Of a DNA stretch of 64,000 nt, positions 54,981-64,000 are shown in pieces. A program made the position numbers and the translations under genes. The DNA is from Lytechinus variegatus (taxonomy: Eukaryota > Echinodermata > Echinoidea > Temnopleuroida > Toxopneustidae): assembly GCF_018143015.1 (NCBI RefSeq), contig NC_054753.1, positions 27,793,462 through 27,857,461 on the forward strand. Reading direction: 5' to 3'. The notes beneath the pieces were generated by a model. The model was not told the DNA's origin and searched no databases. It worked only from the letters and a program-made list of their open reading frames with translations. The stretch's first letter is position 1; each line of letters starts with the position of its first letter.

Positions 54981-56207
54981 ACAGTGGGCCGGGGCGAAAC
55001 AAAAGTCATTTTGGGCAATTTCAGATTTTTAAGTTTTGTCATGCCCAGCTGAAAGACAATACTTTGAAGAATATTTCTGCAAAATATTTCATTCAGGAAT
55101 TTGCATAAAGGTTGTTAATTTCCTACCTCAAATCGTAAAATGTGACATTTTGCGAAATGTCGCGTATATGACATCCTAGTTGAAAAACAGGCCATTTCAC
55201 AGGAGGTTTTTCATGTAGGAATCTGAAATGGCTCCCACATAATCCTGATATATTCTTTTTTTCGTGTGAAAAGGTTCAAAGTAGAAAAAAGAGACATTTT
55301 AAGAGGTTTATAGGATGATATTTTCCTCGAAATAGGCTGAAAAATCCATGTTTTTTGCATTTACAATAGAAGTTTAGATTTCCGTGGATTTCCGTCTAAA
55401 TGCTATAAACATCATTTTTCCCGATGTCTAAGCTTTAAGTCGATACCAAATTTAGCTGCCCGTATTTGCCCGTTTTTATATTAGAGCCGATTTAACTTGA
55501 CACAACACCCCAAAAACCTGTTCAAAAACGGTCATTTTTATACCGCGCAGTCATCATCTTTAGCGCACCGCATGGGGGTCTATTGCCGTTCGCTTTTGCA
55601 CGGCGATCACGATTCCCCTTCCATTCCATGAAAATGACATGAATTCCGGGCTTAATTTAAACAAAATAAATGTTGCTAAAGAAAATAAGGGCTATACCCA
55701 CAACTCTTCCAGGGAAAAAAACTTACCTGTAGAATATATTTCATCCCAAAACCCTCGTCATCGTCATAGTGATTCGTTGTGATTCGTAGTGTTATATATT
55801 CTGCGTTTTACACTATATCTAGTCAACACAGCTTGATAAAGCACGATTAATATTTTTATAGATTTTAAAGGTTTTTTTTATTTATAAATGTAATTAATAA
55901 TCATTTTGATGCAGTAAAAATTATTTTCGGCATCTCTTAAAACACTTTGTAGGCATAAACTAACATTCACTCTGGCCAACTTTAAAGTAGCACATAAAAC
56001 AAAGTTTATATACTACACAATGTAATTTGTGTTTTTACAGATATTTCAAGTAGCCAATCAAAATTTGGTATCAAGGTGACGTCATATCGGCTTTAAATCA
56101 TATTCAGTCGATTCTACGCCCAAAATTACCCATAATCAACATGTTAAAGTAAAAATGTAACACGGAATATAATTTTGGCGCACTTTCAACTCATTCTGGC
56201 CCACTGT
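54981..56207. mobile_element. Nested hAT-like element with ACAGTGGGCC ends
   Basis: ACAGTGGGCC and GGCCCACTGT ends, inverted. The flanks GCGGCGGC (54973-54980) and GCGGCGTC (56208-56215) match at 7 of 8 positions, fitting an 8-bp hAT duplication. The intact host repeat at 63114-63140 shows the join without it. No transposase. Confidence 0.75.
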
Positions 56208-56215
56208 GCGGCGTC

Positions 56216-56812
56216 GTCAACATCAAATCTTAACCTAAGGTTAAGTTTTTGAAATGACATCATAACTTAGAGAGTATATGGACATCGTTCATGAAACTAT
56301 AAGGTTAATCAAGTATTACTAAACATCCTATTAGAGTTTCATGTCACATGACCAAGGTCAAAGGTCATTTAGGGTCAATGAACTTAGACCATGTTGGGGG
56401 AATCAACATCAAAATCTTAACCTGAGGTTAAGTTTTTGAAATGTCATCATATCTTAGAAAATATATGGACCTAGTTCATTAAACTTGGTCATAATAGTAA
56501 TCAAGTATCATCAAACAGCCTGCATGAGTTTCACGTCACATGACCAAGGTCAATGAACTTTGGCCGATTTGGGGGTATCTGTTGAATTACAATAAAAACT
56601 TTAAAAGTTTTTGGATCTGATTCATGAAACTTGGACATAACAGTAATCAAGTATCACTGAACATCCTGTGCGCATTTTAGGTCACATGACCAAGGTCAAA
56701 GGTCAATGAACTTTGGTAATAATGGGGGTATCTGTTGAATTACCATCATGACTTTGCAAGTTTATTGATCTGACTACCTGATCGTACCAATTTGAAACTT
56801 GGACATAAGATT
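56216..56812. repeat. Tandem repeat units with DR1-like motifs
   Basis: Diverged units carrying CATCAAAATCTTAACC, AGTATCA and GTCACATGACCAAGGTCA blocks. Perfect AGGTCA-A-AGGTCA at 56355-56367 and 56693-56705. Confidence 0.8.
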
Positions 56813-57670
56813 AATTATTTATTCATTTATTTATTTCACATATTTAAAAAGGGTGGCCCAATCAGTACAAACACTGGTTTTCGTTGGGGCCCTTTAATTA
56901 CATAGTAGATACACATAATATATACAGATATAACAAAATTATAAATACGAACTTATGTATACTAAAAACTAATTCAAAATGTTACACGATTAAAGAATAA
57001 GGTACAAATTTAACAGTTAAAAGTTAGAAAGGTGATCGTAAGCAAAGCAAATAGCAATGCAGCTACAGATTACAATACTTATCTCTACACATTTGAACTA
57101 CTCATGCATACACCCTCAATACATACCCACGCGTCACCTACTGCCAAAGACATTCGTACACACATTCCACCCCCTCCCCCCCCCCCCACACACACACTCA
57201 TCCATATTTGTATACACTGTAAAAAATAAAATGCTAATTTAGCACAAACAGTCACTCTGTACAGCGACTGCACCACGAGTGCCGGTTTTCTAATTTAAAC
57301 CAGAAAATGAGCACCCGCAGCACAGCCACTACACTTGCACCGCAAGCGACAATCAGCACCCCATTCCACACAGTGTACACATACCCATACACACCCACAC
57401 CTCTTCACTTGGACACACAAAATAATTGTATACATTATAGCATAAATTATAGCATAAAACATAATACAATTAAAACATGGGTTCATGGCATTAGGTGTAT
57501 AAACAAAGCGTGGATATTGAGTGTGTCATCACGTGAGAAAATCTTTTAGAGCTCTATTGAAAATTGCTAGGCTTTGGGCTTGTTTGATTTCAAGCGGCAG
57601 ATCATTCCAAATTTGACTACCTGAATAAATAAATGATTTCCTATAAAATTCAGTTTTACATTTGGGTAAA
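56813..57670 (-). mobile_element. 5'-truncated LINE fragment (C-terminal RT tail and 3' UTR)
   Basis: The minus-strand frame at about 57665-57530 encodes SFIYSGSQIWNDLPLEIKQA and SLAIFNRALKDFL, the usual C-terminus of Jockey/CR1-like LINE proteins. The 3' end is (TTTA)n at about 56816-56840. It lies inside the tandem-repeat element, so it came later. A C-run (57174-57187) and ACAC-rich DNA fill the UTR. Confidence 0.7.
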
Positions 57671-57935
57671 TGTAATCAGAGTATCAAGTATCACTGAATA
57701 TCCTGTGCAAGTTTCAGGTCACATGATCAAGGTTAAAGGTCATGTGAGGTCAATGAACTTTGGCCACATTGGGGGTATTTGTTGAATTACCATCCTATCT
57801 CTGTAAAGTGTATTGGTCTAGTTCATAAATCATGGAAATAAGAGTAACCAAGTATCACTGAACATCTTGTGCGAATTATAGTAGTTTTCAAAGTCAGCAC
57901 TGCTGCTATGTTGAATCACGTGATGCAGGTGAAAC

Positions 57936-59520
57936 GGCCAGAGGCATTCCACTTGTGTTTTCTATGCATTCTAAATTACAGGGATTTAAAAAGAAATCAA
58001 GACGGACTATAGTTGGAACCAATCGAATTCTGGATTTAGTATGAATACTTTTAATTCAGTCTTAAATCTAGTGGGATTTAAATTTGAATCCTTTGTGATT
58101 TAAAAATGGATTTGTAGGACTGGTCTCGAACTACAGTTCCTCTGAATTTATTTCAAATTCCTGCAATGTAGATTAAAGATATTCTTGTTACATAAGTGCG
58201 CAAGACTTGCTTGATGGAGTTTGTAGCTGTATAGTGTTTTTATTAAGTATATTTAGCTTACCATCATACTTAGGTAAGGATCACACATAGAAATGAGACG
58301 CATTGGATTTCATGGGCTATATTCAAGGCATTCTATTTTTTAAATCGTATATTTTTATTAGTAATGCCTTACGAATGAAATCATTCAATCAATGTGATAC
58401 ATGTAAATAAACTGGTGTATATATCATTGTATATATCATATGAAATTACGAAGTATCTAACCATCGCATATTATAATTATTAATGTTATTTTGATGTTTT
58501 CTGTAAATTCTCTCCGTTGGGTATATGTCTTGATTTTACACATTTACACGTCTCTGTCTTTTTCTATGAATTTTACGATTTTCTTGTTAGTTTAGTGATC
58601 AAGATTGATTTAATTGAAGAAGTGTGTAGCCGTACTTGTATTTTTTAAAGTAAATGTTGCTCGTAACGTTACTTAGGTAAGGAAGCCATTAGAATTATGC
58701 TATATCGAATTTCATGAGCTATCATGTTAAGGTTATGTTACACTTTAAATCTTACATGTATATTTGTTATATGTTTCCTGTTAATAAAATCAATCTCGTA
58801 AAATATACTAGACGATATATATTAGCATACCACACTAATTTCAGTTTACCACAGATATATTAAATGTACCACCATATCATAATGAAGTTATGAGCTATAT
58901 AACTATATAAAACCAACACCCTGTAAATAGTATATTGTCCATTGCGTACACATACGATTAATTTCAAACACGTCTTTGTCTCCTTTCTATAAGTTTTACA
59001 ACTTCCTGTTACTTTAGTGCTCAATATTTGTTTGATGTATTTACTAGCTGCATTTATATGTTACATTCAGCTTGTTTGGGCTTGTTATCAGTTACTTAGG
59101 GTAGACTCCATTAAAATTAAGCCTTTTTAGCATTCATGGGTTATCCTTTTAAGGTATTTTGGTACTCTATATCTTATATTTTTATTTGATATGTTATGCC
59201 TGGCCAATAGAATTAGTCAATCAATATATTAAGATAAATTTGTGTGATTAAACATGCTATCGTATTTTCGTTTTATCTCATATCCTTGTACATGAATATA
59301 ATATGAAGTTATGAAAAATTAATATAGTAACAGTGTATCGTAATTTTGATGTTTTCATCTTTTGTTTTTATTTTCAGAATATCTTCTGTAAATATTATAT
59401 TATCCGTTGAATTATGCTTTGATTTCACACATTTTTACACTTTTTTCAAAAAGTTTTCCCATTGTCTTGTTACCTAACTGCTCAAAATTTGTGCTCAAGA
59501 CGTATTTTGTAGCTGTGCTG
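57936..59520. other. Unit B flank with gene-conversion-like tract (58591-59330)
   Basis: Non-coding, aligned with 8550-10109. The tract 58591-59330 is almost identical to 9181-9920; the sequence around it is not. Confidence 0.7.
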
Positions 59521-59647
59521 GGGCCCGTAACACAAAGCTTGGTAATCATCGTAGAATACGTTTTTTACGATTGATTGCATTGACTACATTGTACTATCGA
59601 TCATGAAATCAAGCTTACGATTAATCGCTTAACCTTTGTGTTACGAG
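59521..59647. mobile_element. Small MITE, 'GGGCCCGTAACACAAAG' family, unit B copy
   Basis: The most complete copy: GGGCCCGTAACACAAAGCTT at the left, CGATTAATCGCTTAACC and TTTGTGTTACGAG at the right. Confidence 0.8.
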
Positions 59648-61410
59648 ATTCCTTTGTGTTTTTATCAATATATTTTGCGTACCATCAGTTACATAAGTTA
59701 CATCCCATTGGAATTTAAGCTATATATCGGCTTTCATGTGATATCATGTCCAATATTTTTATATTCTAAACGTTATACTTCTATTTCTTATGTTATGCCT
59801 AGCGAATATAATCAACCAATCAATCAGATGAAATAAACTAGTGTATAAACAAACTACCGTTAAAACAGTCTTTCTTTCGTTTTTTGTTGAAGTTGTGATT
59901 ACGAAAGAAGTGTCGACCGTAATACTTTATCGAAATGAGATATTAATCATATTTCACATGACGAATTCCCAATTTAGACACCACCTCGTTATTTGGTAAA
60001 AAAAAGAAGAAAAAAGAAAGAAAAACGTCATGATGCTGGTTACCTGTACAACATCTTTATAATGCAAAATTATTATCAATAATTATTACTTTAATAGTAA
60101 TAACTTTACTGTTTTAATTTTGACATCACAATGGGAAATGATTGTGACGTGTGCACCCTTCTGTTGCAATGAGTGTATGTTATAGTGTATATTATTGTTT
60201 TTATACAATTTCAATTTATCAGGACCATTGGGTGACTGGTATAGCATTATGTAATTTATGGTAATTTTTCTATTTCCTTCTATTTCAAAACGTACATCAC
60301 AAAACATTCACAATAAAAGATAGATCATTAAGCAACTATCAATGACGTCCATATATATATGTATAAAGAAAACAAAGAAATTTAAATAAACCAGGTCTAT
60401 ATTTACAAATTTGAAAATGATACACGTGGAACAGATCTTGTTCACGCGATACACAGCGAAACCAGAAAACACTGATATAAAGAAATCATGCAAAATTACA
60501 CGACATGTAGAAGAACAAGGGGAAAATTTCAAATTTTATCCATCGTATTCCGACGTTCGTATATGGCACTTCATTTTATATTTTAATACACACAATTTAT
60601 TGATATCAAGAAATAGAACAGAATGGTAGAGCGGTGTGTATACAAACCTCTATGGCACGTCACTTAATTGGAAATACTGAGCAAAATAGCGGGCAATATA
60701 CAGAGTGAGTCAGAAAAATGTTCCACCAGTTTGAAGTATGAATATTTAATTATTGATTTATTGATATGTTCTGACAGGGTGATTCTTCTCGCATACTTTG
60801 GTACCATATTTGCATGCATGACTGGCTACGAGACATTCTCCAGAAGGTCTTAAAATGTCAGTTGCGCCAAGTCTCTTGGTGAAGAATCAAACAAAGTGTG
60901 AAAAAATAACTTGTGTGTGTATACAGATAGACACCGAACCTTCATTCCACACACCCACACCAGTGCCGTCACCAGCTTTTTCCTCAGGGAGGTGCTTTGG
61001 GGAAAATCCGATGACAGGCAGTGCTGCTGGTGGCCCTGGGAACAATTTTTGAAACAGGAGGTGCTGGTTTAAATTTGACAAGAAAAAAATAGCTTTTTAA
61101 CTACCAAAACGAAGATCATTTGGTAAAGTGAAATTTGAAAAAAAATTGTCTAGAGGGGGGTGCATTCGAACCATCCAGGCATCCACCCCCACCCCTTATG
61201 ATCATCTTACACAATAATAATTTGGTTAAACAGACTTATTTACATGGATGCTAGCTCTTTCATTTTTGCACTTAACAAGTACAAAAATTACAGCTAACGA
61301 CATGATGCGAAATACATGTATGGTCACCTATAATTTCAGTTAGAACCTACAAAAAACTTGCAAAGTTGAGCATGTTTGTATCCCATGGCAACGTTGCCTT
61401 AAGCAGAGTT
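59648..61410. other. Unit B right part, ancestral arrangement
   Basis: Aligns with 10223-11291, 12588-13150, 15626-15742 and 16792-16870 of unit A, joined without the four inserted elements of A. No gene found. Confidence 0.65.
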
Positions 61411-61564
61411 TTTTTTTTTTGGGGGGGGGTAATGAAGAATAAAAGAAATTCAAAATCCAATCGTGAACCCTGTCACCCCTCTTTAACACTATCATAATCT
61501 ATATTTAAATCATGTGGTATTAATGGCTTAAACCTAGTACCTTTGTACTGCATCCCTGATATTT

Positions 61565-61682
61565 GCGTTTCCATATCTTGTCCGCCATATTTCACTAACA
61601 GAATTACTCTCAGCCAATCAGATAGAAGTATTTCGGTAGCTTATAACAACTTTCCGTAACAATCATTGCTTCCTTGAAATGA
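61565..61682. mobile_element. MITE of the CCAATCAGA family, diverged copy
   Basis: Core CTCAGCCAATCAGATAGAAG, then TATTTCGGTAGCTTATAAC, as in copies near 45-47 kb. The ends are weak. Confidence 0.45.
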
Positions 61683-61846
61683 TGTAAAGTGATTCGAGAT
61701 TTTTCCATACAGAATGATTTCCAATGTTTACGCTCTCATAGTAAAATTCGTCATACATAGATAGTTTAATATAAAAACGAATATGATATGTAACTTTTAT
61801 GCCTATATGAGAACATTGATTAATTATCCATTCCAGCTTTCTCATT

Positions 61847-62052
61847 CACCCTAAAAATTCGAATGTTAACTCAACATTTGAAAGGTTGGAGGAGTGACCT
61901 TTTCCAAATGTTACATCCAACCTTGTATAATGCTGAATCCAACATATTAAGGGTTGGGTAGAACCATTTATAGTGTTAAATGCATTATTTAGAAAATGTT
62001 GTCACTCCTCCAACCTTTAAAATGTTTAGTTAACATTTCTTTTTTTAGAGTG
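61847..62052. mobile_element. MITE with CACCCTAAAAA ends
   Basis: About 50-bp arms: AATGTTAACTCAACATTT and AAGGTTGGAGGAGTGAC at the left are mirrored at the right. AACATTTGAAAGGTTGG-like units recur inside in both directions. Confidence 0.85.
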
Positions 62053-62099
62053 TTGTAACCTCTGCTATTTTCGTGAAGCAAGTGTATCAAATGATGACA

Positions 62100-62290
62100 A
62101 ATAAACACTCTAAGAATAATCTATCGTGTTTTTTGTAGGGGGGGATGGGCAAAGTCCAGACCATTACGCGGGGGGGGGTGGTATGGGGTTATGGGGACAT
62201 GTCTTGTTTCCACCAACCCTTTTGGTGGTCGAGGGGGAGCCTATTCTTTCTCCCCGCCCCACCTGTTACGCCCATGCCATATCATTGCCA
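62100..62290. repeat. G-rich repeat segment
   Basis: Runs of G (62139-62145, 62171-62179) with TGGGGTTATGGGGACATGTC. A similar TTATGGGGATATGTCGTATT block occurs at 49622. Non-coding. Confidence 0.5.
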
Positions 62291-62377
62291 TTATTTGTTT
62301 TAAATATGTTAAAAATGTACAATGTACACAATGCCAAAGTTTATGTCGTTAAGATCAACAATTATTAACAAATAGTT

Positions 62378-63075
62378 TGATCACTCGAATTTGTAAACAC
62401 ATGTGACTTGTAAGTACACGATTTAGTATACATCGTTATTGTGAATTATTTAGGCCAAGACGAGTTACATCGTGAGAGTACGTCGTATTCCAGCATTTTT
62501 ATTAAACAGAGATTTTTATCGTATGAACGGATATACGAGGTTCGAGGAAGGTAAGCAAACCCGTTCATGTATTTTCCAAAGATGTATTTCTCTATCCGTT
62601 TTCAAAATTTTCCACACAAAAAAACATATAAGCCCGTGTTAAATATGACTATTTCACGATACCTTCCACGTCAGTTTTAAAGTTACTCTGTGACTTAATT
62701 GTTAAGAGATTATAATATATTCAACATTTATTTCATGGGGATGTAGACCTACTTTGTTAAATTCTGTTCAAGATACATGTAAGAACAAGGAAAATCCTTA
62801 AATCAGTTTCTATGAGGAAATATGATTGAACTAGATCAACGTCGTTTGTCAACCCGGAAGTAGTAGAGAAATTGTCTAAAGTATTTTAAAACATATATCA
62901 TACATAGGGCAACTTTAAAGGGATAGTCCAGGCTGGAGATATTCATATCTCAATAAAATAAAATAAAATTCCCAGAGCAAAATGCTGAAAATTTGATTAA
63001 AATTGGATAACAAAAAACGAAATTATTGAATTTTAAAGATTTGCACTATTCCGATGAAACAGTCCGGGCATGTGA
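62378..63075 (+). other. Unit C: third copy of the TRIM upstream flank
   Basis: Very close to 20-713 of unit A (TGACTTGTAAGTACACGATT, ATTTAGGCCAAGACGAG, TGATTGAACTAGATCAACG). It suggests that a third TRIM gene may lie to the right of the window. None is visible here. Confidence 0.8.
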
Positions 63076-63088
63076 TAAAACTGTTTTT

Positions 63089-64000
63089 GTCTCACCTGCA
63101 TAGCAAAGTGAGACTATAGGCGCCGCTTTCCGGCGGCGTCAACATCAAATCTTAACCTGAGGTTAAGTTTTTGAAATGACATCATAACTTAGAAAGTATA
63201 TAAACCTAGTTCATGAAACTTGGCCATAGGGTTAATCAAGTATTACTAAACATCCTATTAGAGTTTCATGTCACATGACCAAGGTCAAAGGTCATTTAGG
63301 GTCAATGAACTTAGACCATGTTGGGGGAATTAACATCAAAATCTTAACCTGAGGTTAAGTTTTTGAAATGTCATCATAACTCAGAAAATATATGGACCTA
63401 GTTCATTAAACTTGCACATAAGGTTAATCAAGTATCACCAAACATCCTGCATGGGTTTCACGTCACATGACCAAGGTCAAAGGTCATTTAGGGTCAATGA
63501 ACTTTGGCCGATTTGGGGGTATCTGTGAATTACAATCAAAACTTTAAAAGTTTTTGGATCTGATTCATGAAACTTGGACATAATAGTAATCAAGTATCAC
63601 TCAACATCCTGTGCAAGTTTCAGGTCACATGATCAAGGTCAAAGGTCATTTAGGGTCAATGAACTTTGGCCGAATTGGGGGTATTTGTTGAATTACCATC
63701 ATAACTTTGAAAGTATGTTGGTCTAGTTCATAAAACTTGGACATAAGAGTAATCAAGTATCACTGAACATCCTGTGCGCATTTTAGGTCACATGACCAGG
63801 GTCAAAGGTCAATGACTTTGGCCATAATGGGGGTATCTGTTGAATTACCATCATAACTTTGCAAGTTTATTGATCTGACTTTTGAAACTTGGACATAAGG
63901 GTAATCAAGTATCACTGAATATCCTGTGCAAGTTTCAGGTCACATGATCAAGGTCAAAGGTCATGTGAGATCAATGAACTTTGGCCGCATTGGGGGTATT
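63089..64000. repeat. Tandem repeat element (GTCTCACCTGCAT start), runs off the window
   Basis: Starts with the same hairpin end as 54922 and continues in units of about 160-190 bp. DR1-like AGGTCAAAGGTCA at 63282-63294, 63474-63486, 63636-63648 and 63951-63963, plus a GGGTCAAAGGTCA variant at 63799-63811. Non-coding. Confidence 0.85.

Larger units (their letters stand above)
54922..57935. mobile_element. Composite element with GTCTCACCTGCAT ends and a 160-190-bp tandem repeat body
   Basis: GTCTCACCTGCAT (54922-54934) and ATGCAGGTGAAAC (57923-57935) are inverted with one change. Unit A lacks the whole block near 8545. The left end forms a small hairpin (GTCTCAC...GTGAGAC). The body is made of tandem units with AAGGTCAAAGGTCA. 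It is interrupted by the CACAGTGGG element (54981-56207) and a LINE fragment (about 56813-57670). A related element starts at 63089. Confidence 0.7.

Overview
This is animal nuclear DNA, almost certainly from a sea urchin or a close echinoderm relative. It is AT-rich and intron-containing, with many TIR elements, foldback MITEs and L1/Tx1-, L2/CR1- and Ty3/Gypsy-type retroelements. It also carries a LINE with a 2A-like peptide (a trait known from sea urchin LINEs) and expanded TRIM and rhodopsin-like receptor genes. The species cannot be fixed from the sequence alone. I recognise four apparently intact host genes. Most of the rest is nested repeats.

Tandem duplication: unit A (about 1-16,890), unit B (about 50,080-61,410) and the start of unit C (about 62,378 onward) are direct paralogous copies. 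A and B each carry one intron-less-CDS TRIM gene (1455-3281 and 51610-53439: RING, two B-boxes, coiled coil, propeller-like C-terminus). C shows only the upstream flank before the window ends. B acts as an 'empty-site' reference for A. It shows that a 5'-truncated L1/Tx1 LINE (3331-6664, 10-bp TSD), a THAP-bearing TIR element (11297-12587), a hAT-like element with a huge polypyrimidine core (13198-14732, 8-bp TSD) and a CGATAGTCC-repeat element (15743-16791, 8-bp TSD) all entered A after the duplication. B in turn gained a composite element at 54922-57935.

Inverted duplication: between A and B lies a large palindrome. Its left arm (16905-19105, resuming at 29722-30027) and right arm (33758-36685) each carry a two-exon, seven-transmembrane receptor gene. 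The two genes are transcribed outward (17068-18615 minus, 34754-36488 plus). A near-full-length L2/CR1-type LINE (about 19110-29720, minus) sits in the left arm, and a young Ty3/Gypsy element (22015-28744) sits inside that LINE. This gives a clear order: inverted duplication, then LINE, then Gypsy. The 3.7-kb spacer holds a TIR element packed with CGGCGGCCGTAG-like motifs.

36.7-50 kb holds no recognisable protein gene. It contains MITEs, minisatellites, split tRNA-like SINE modules and a long AT-rich non-coding stretch. The strongest biological points are the two TRIM paralogs (identical RING DNA, changes clustered in the propeller), an ectopic gene-conversion tract, the mirrored receptor pair with altered DRY motifs, and the 2A-bearing LINE.
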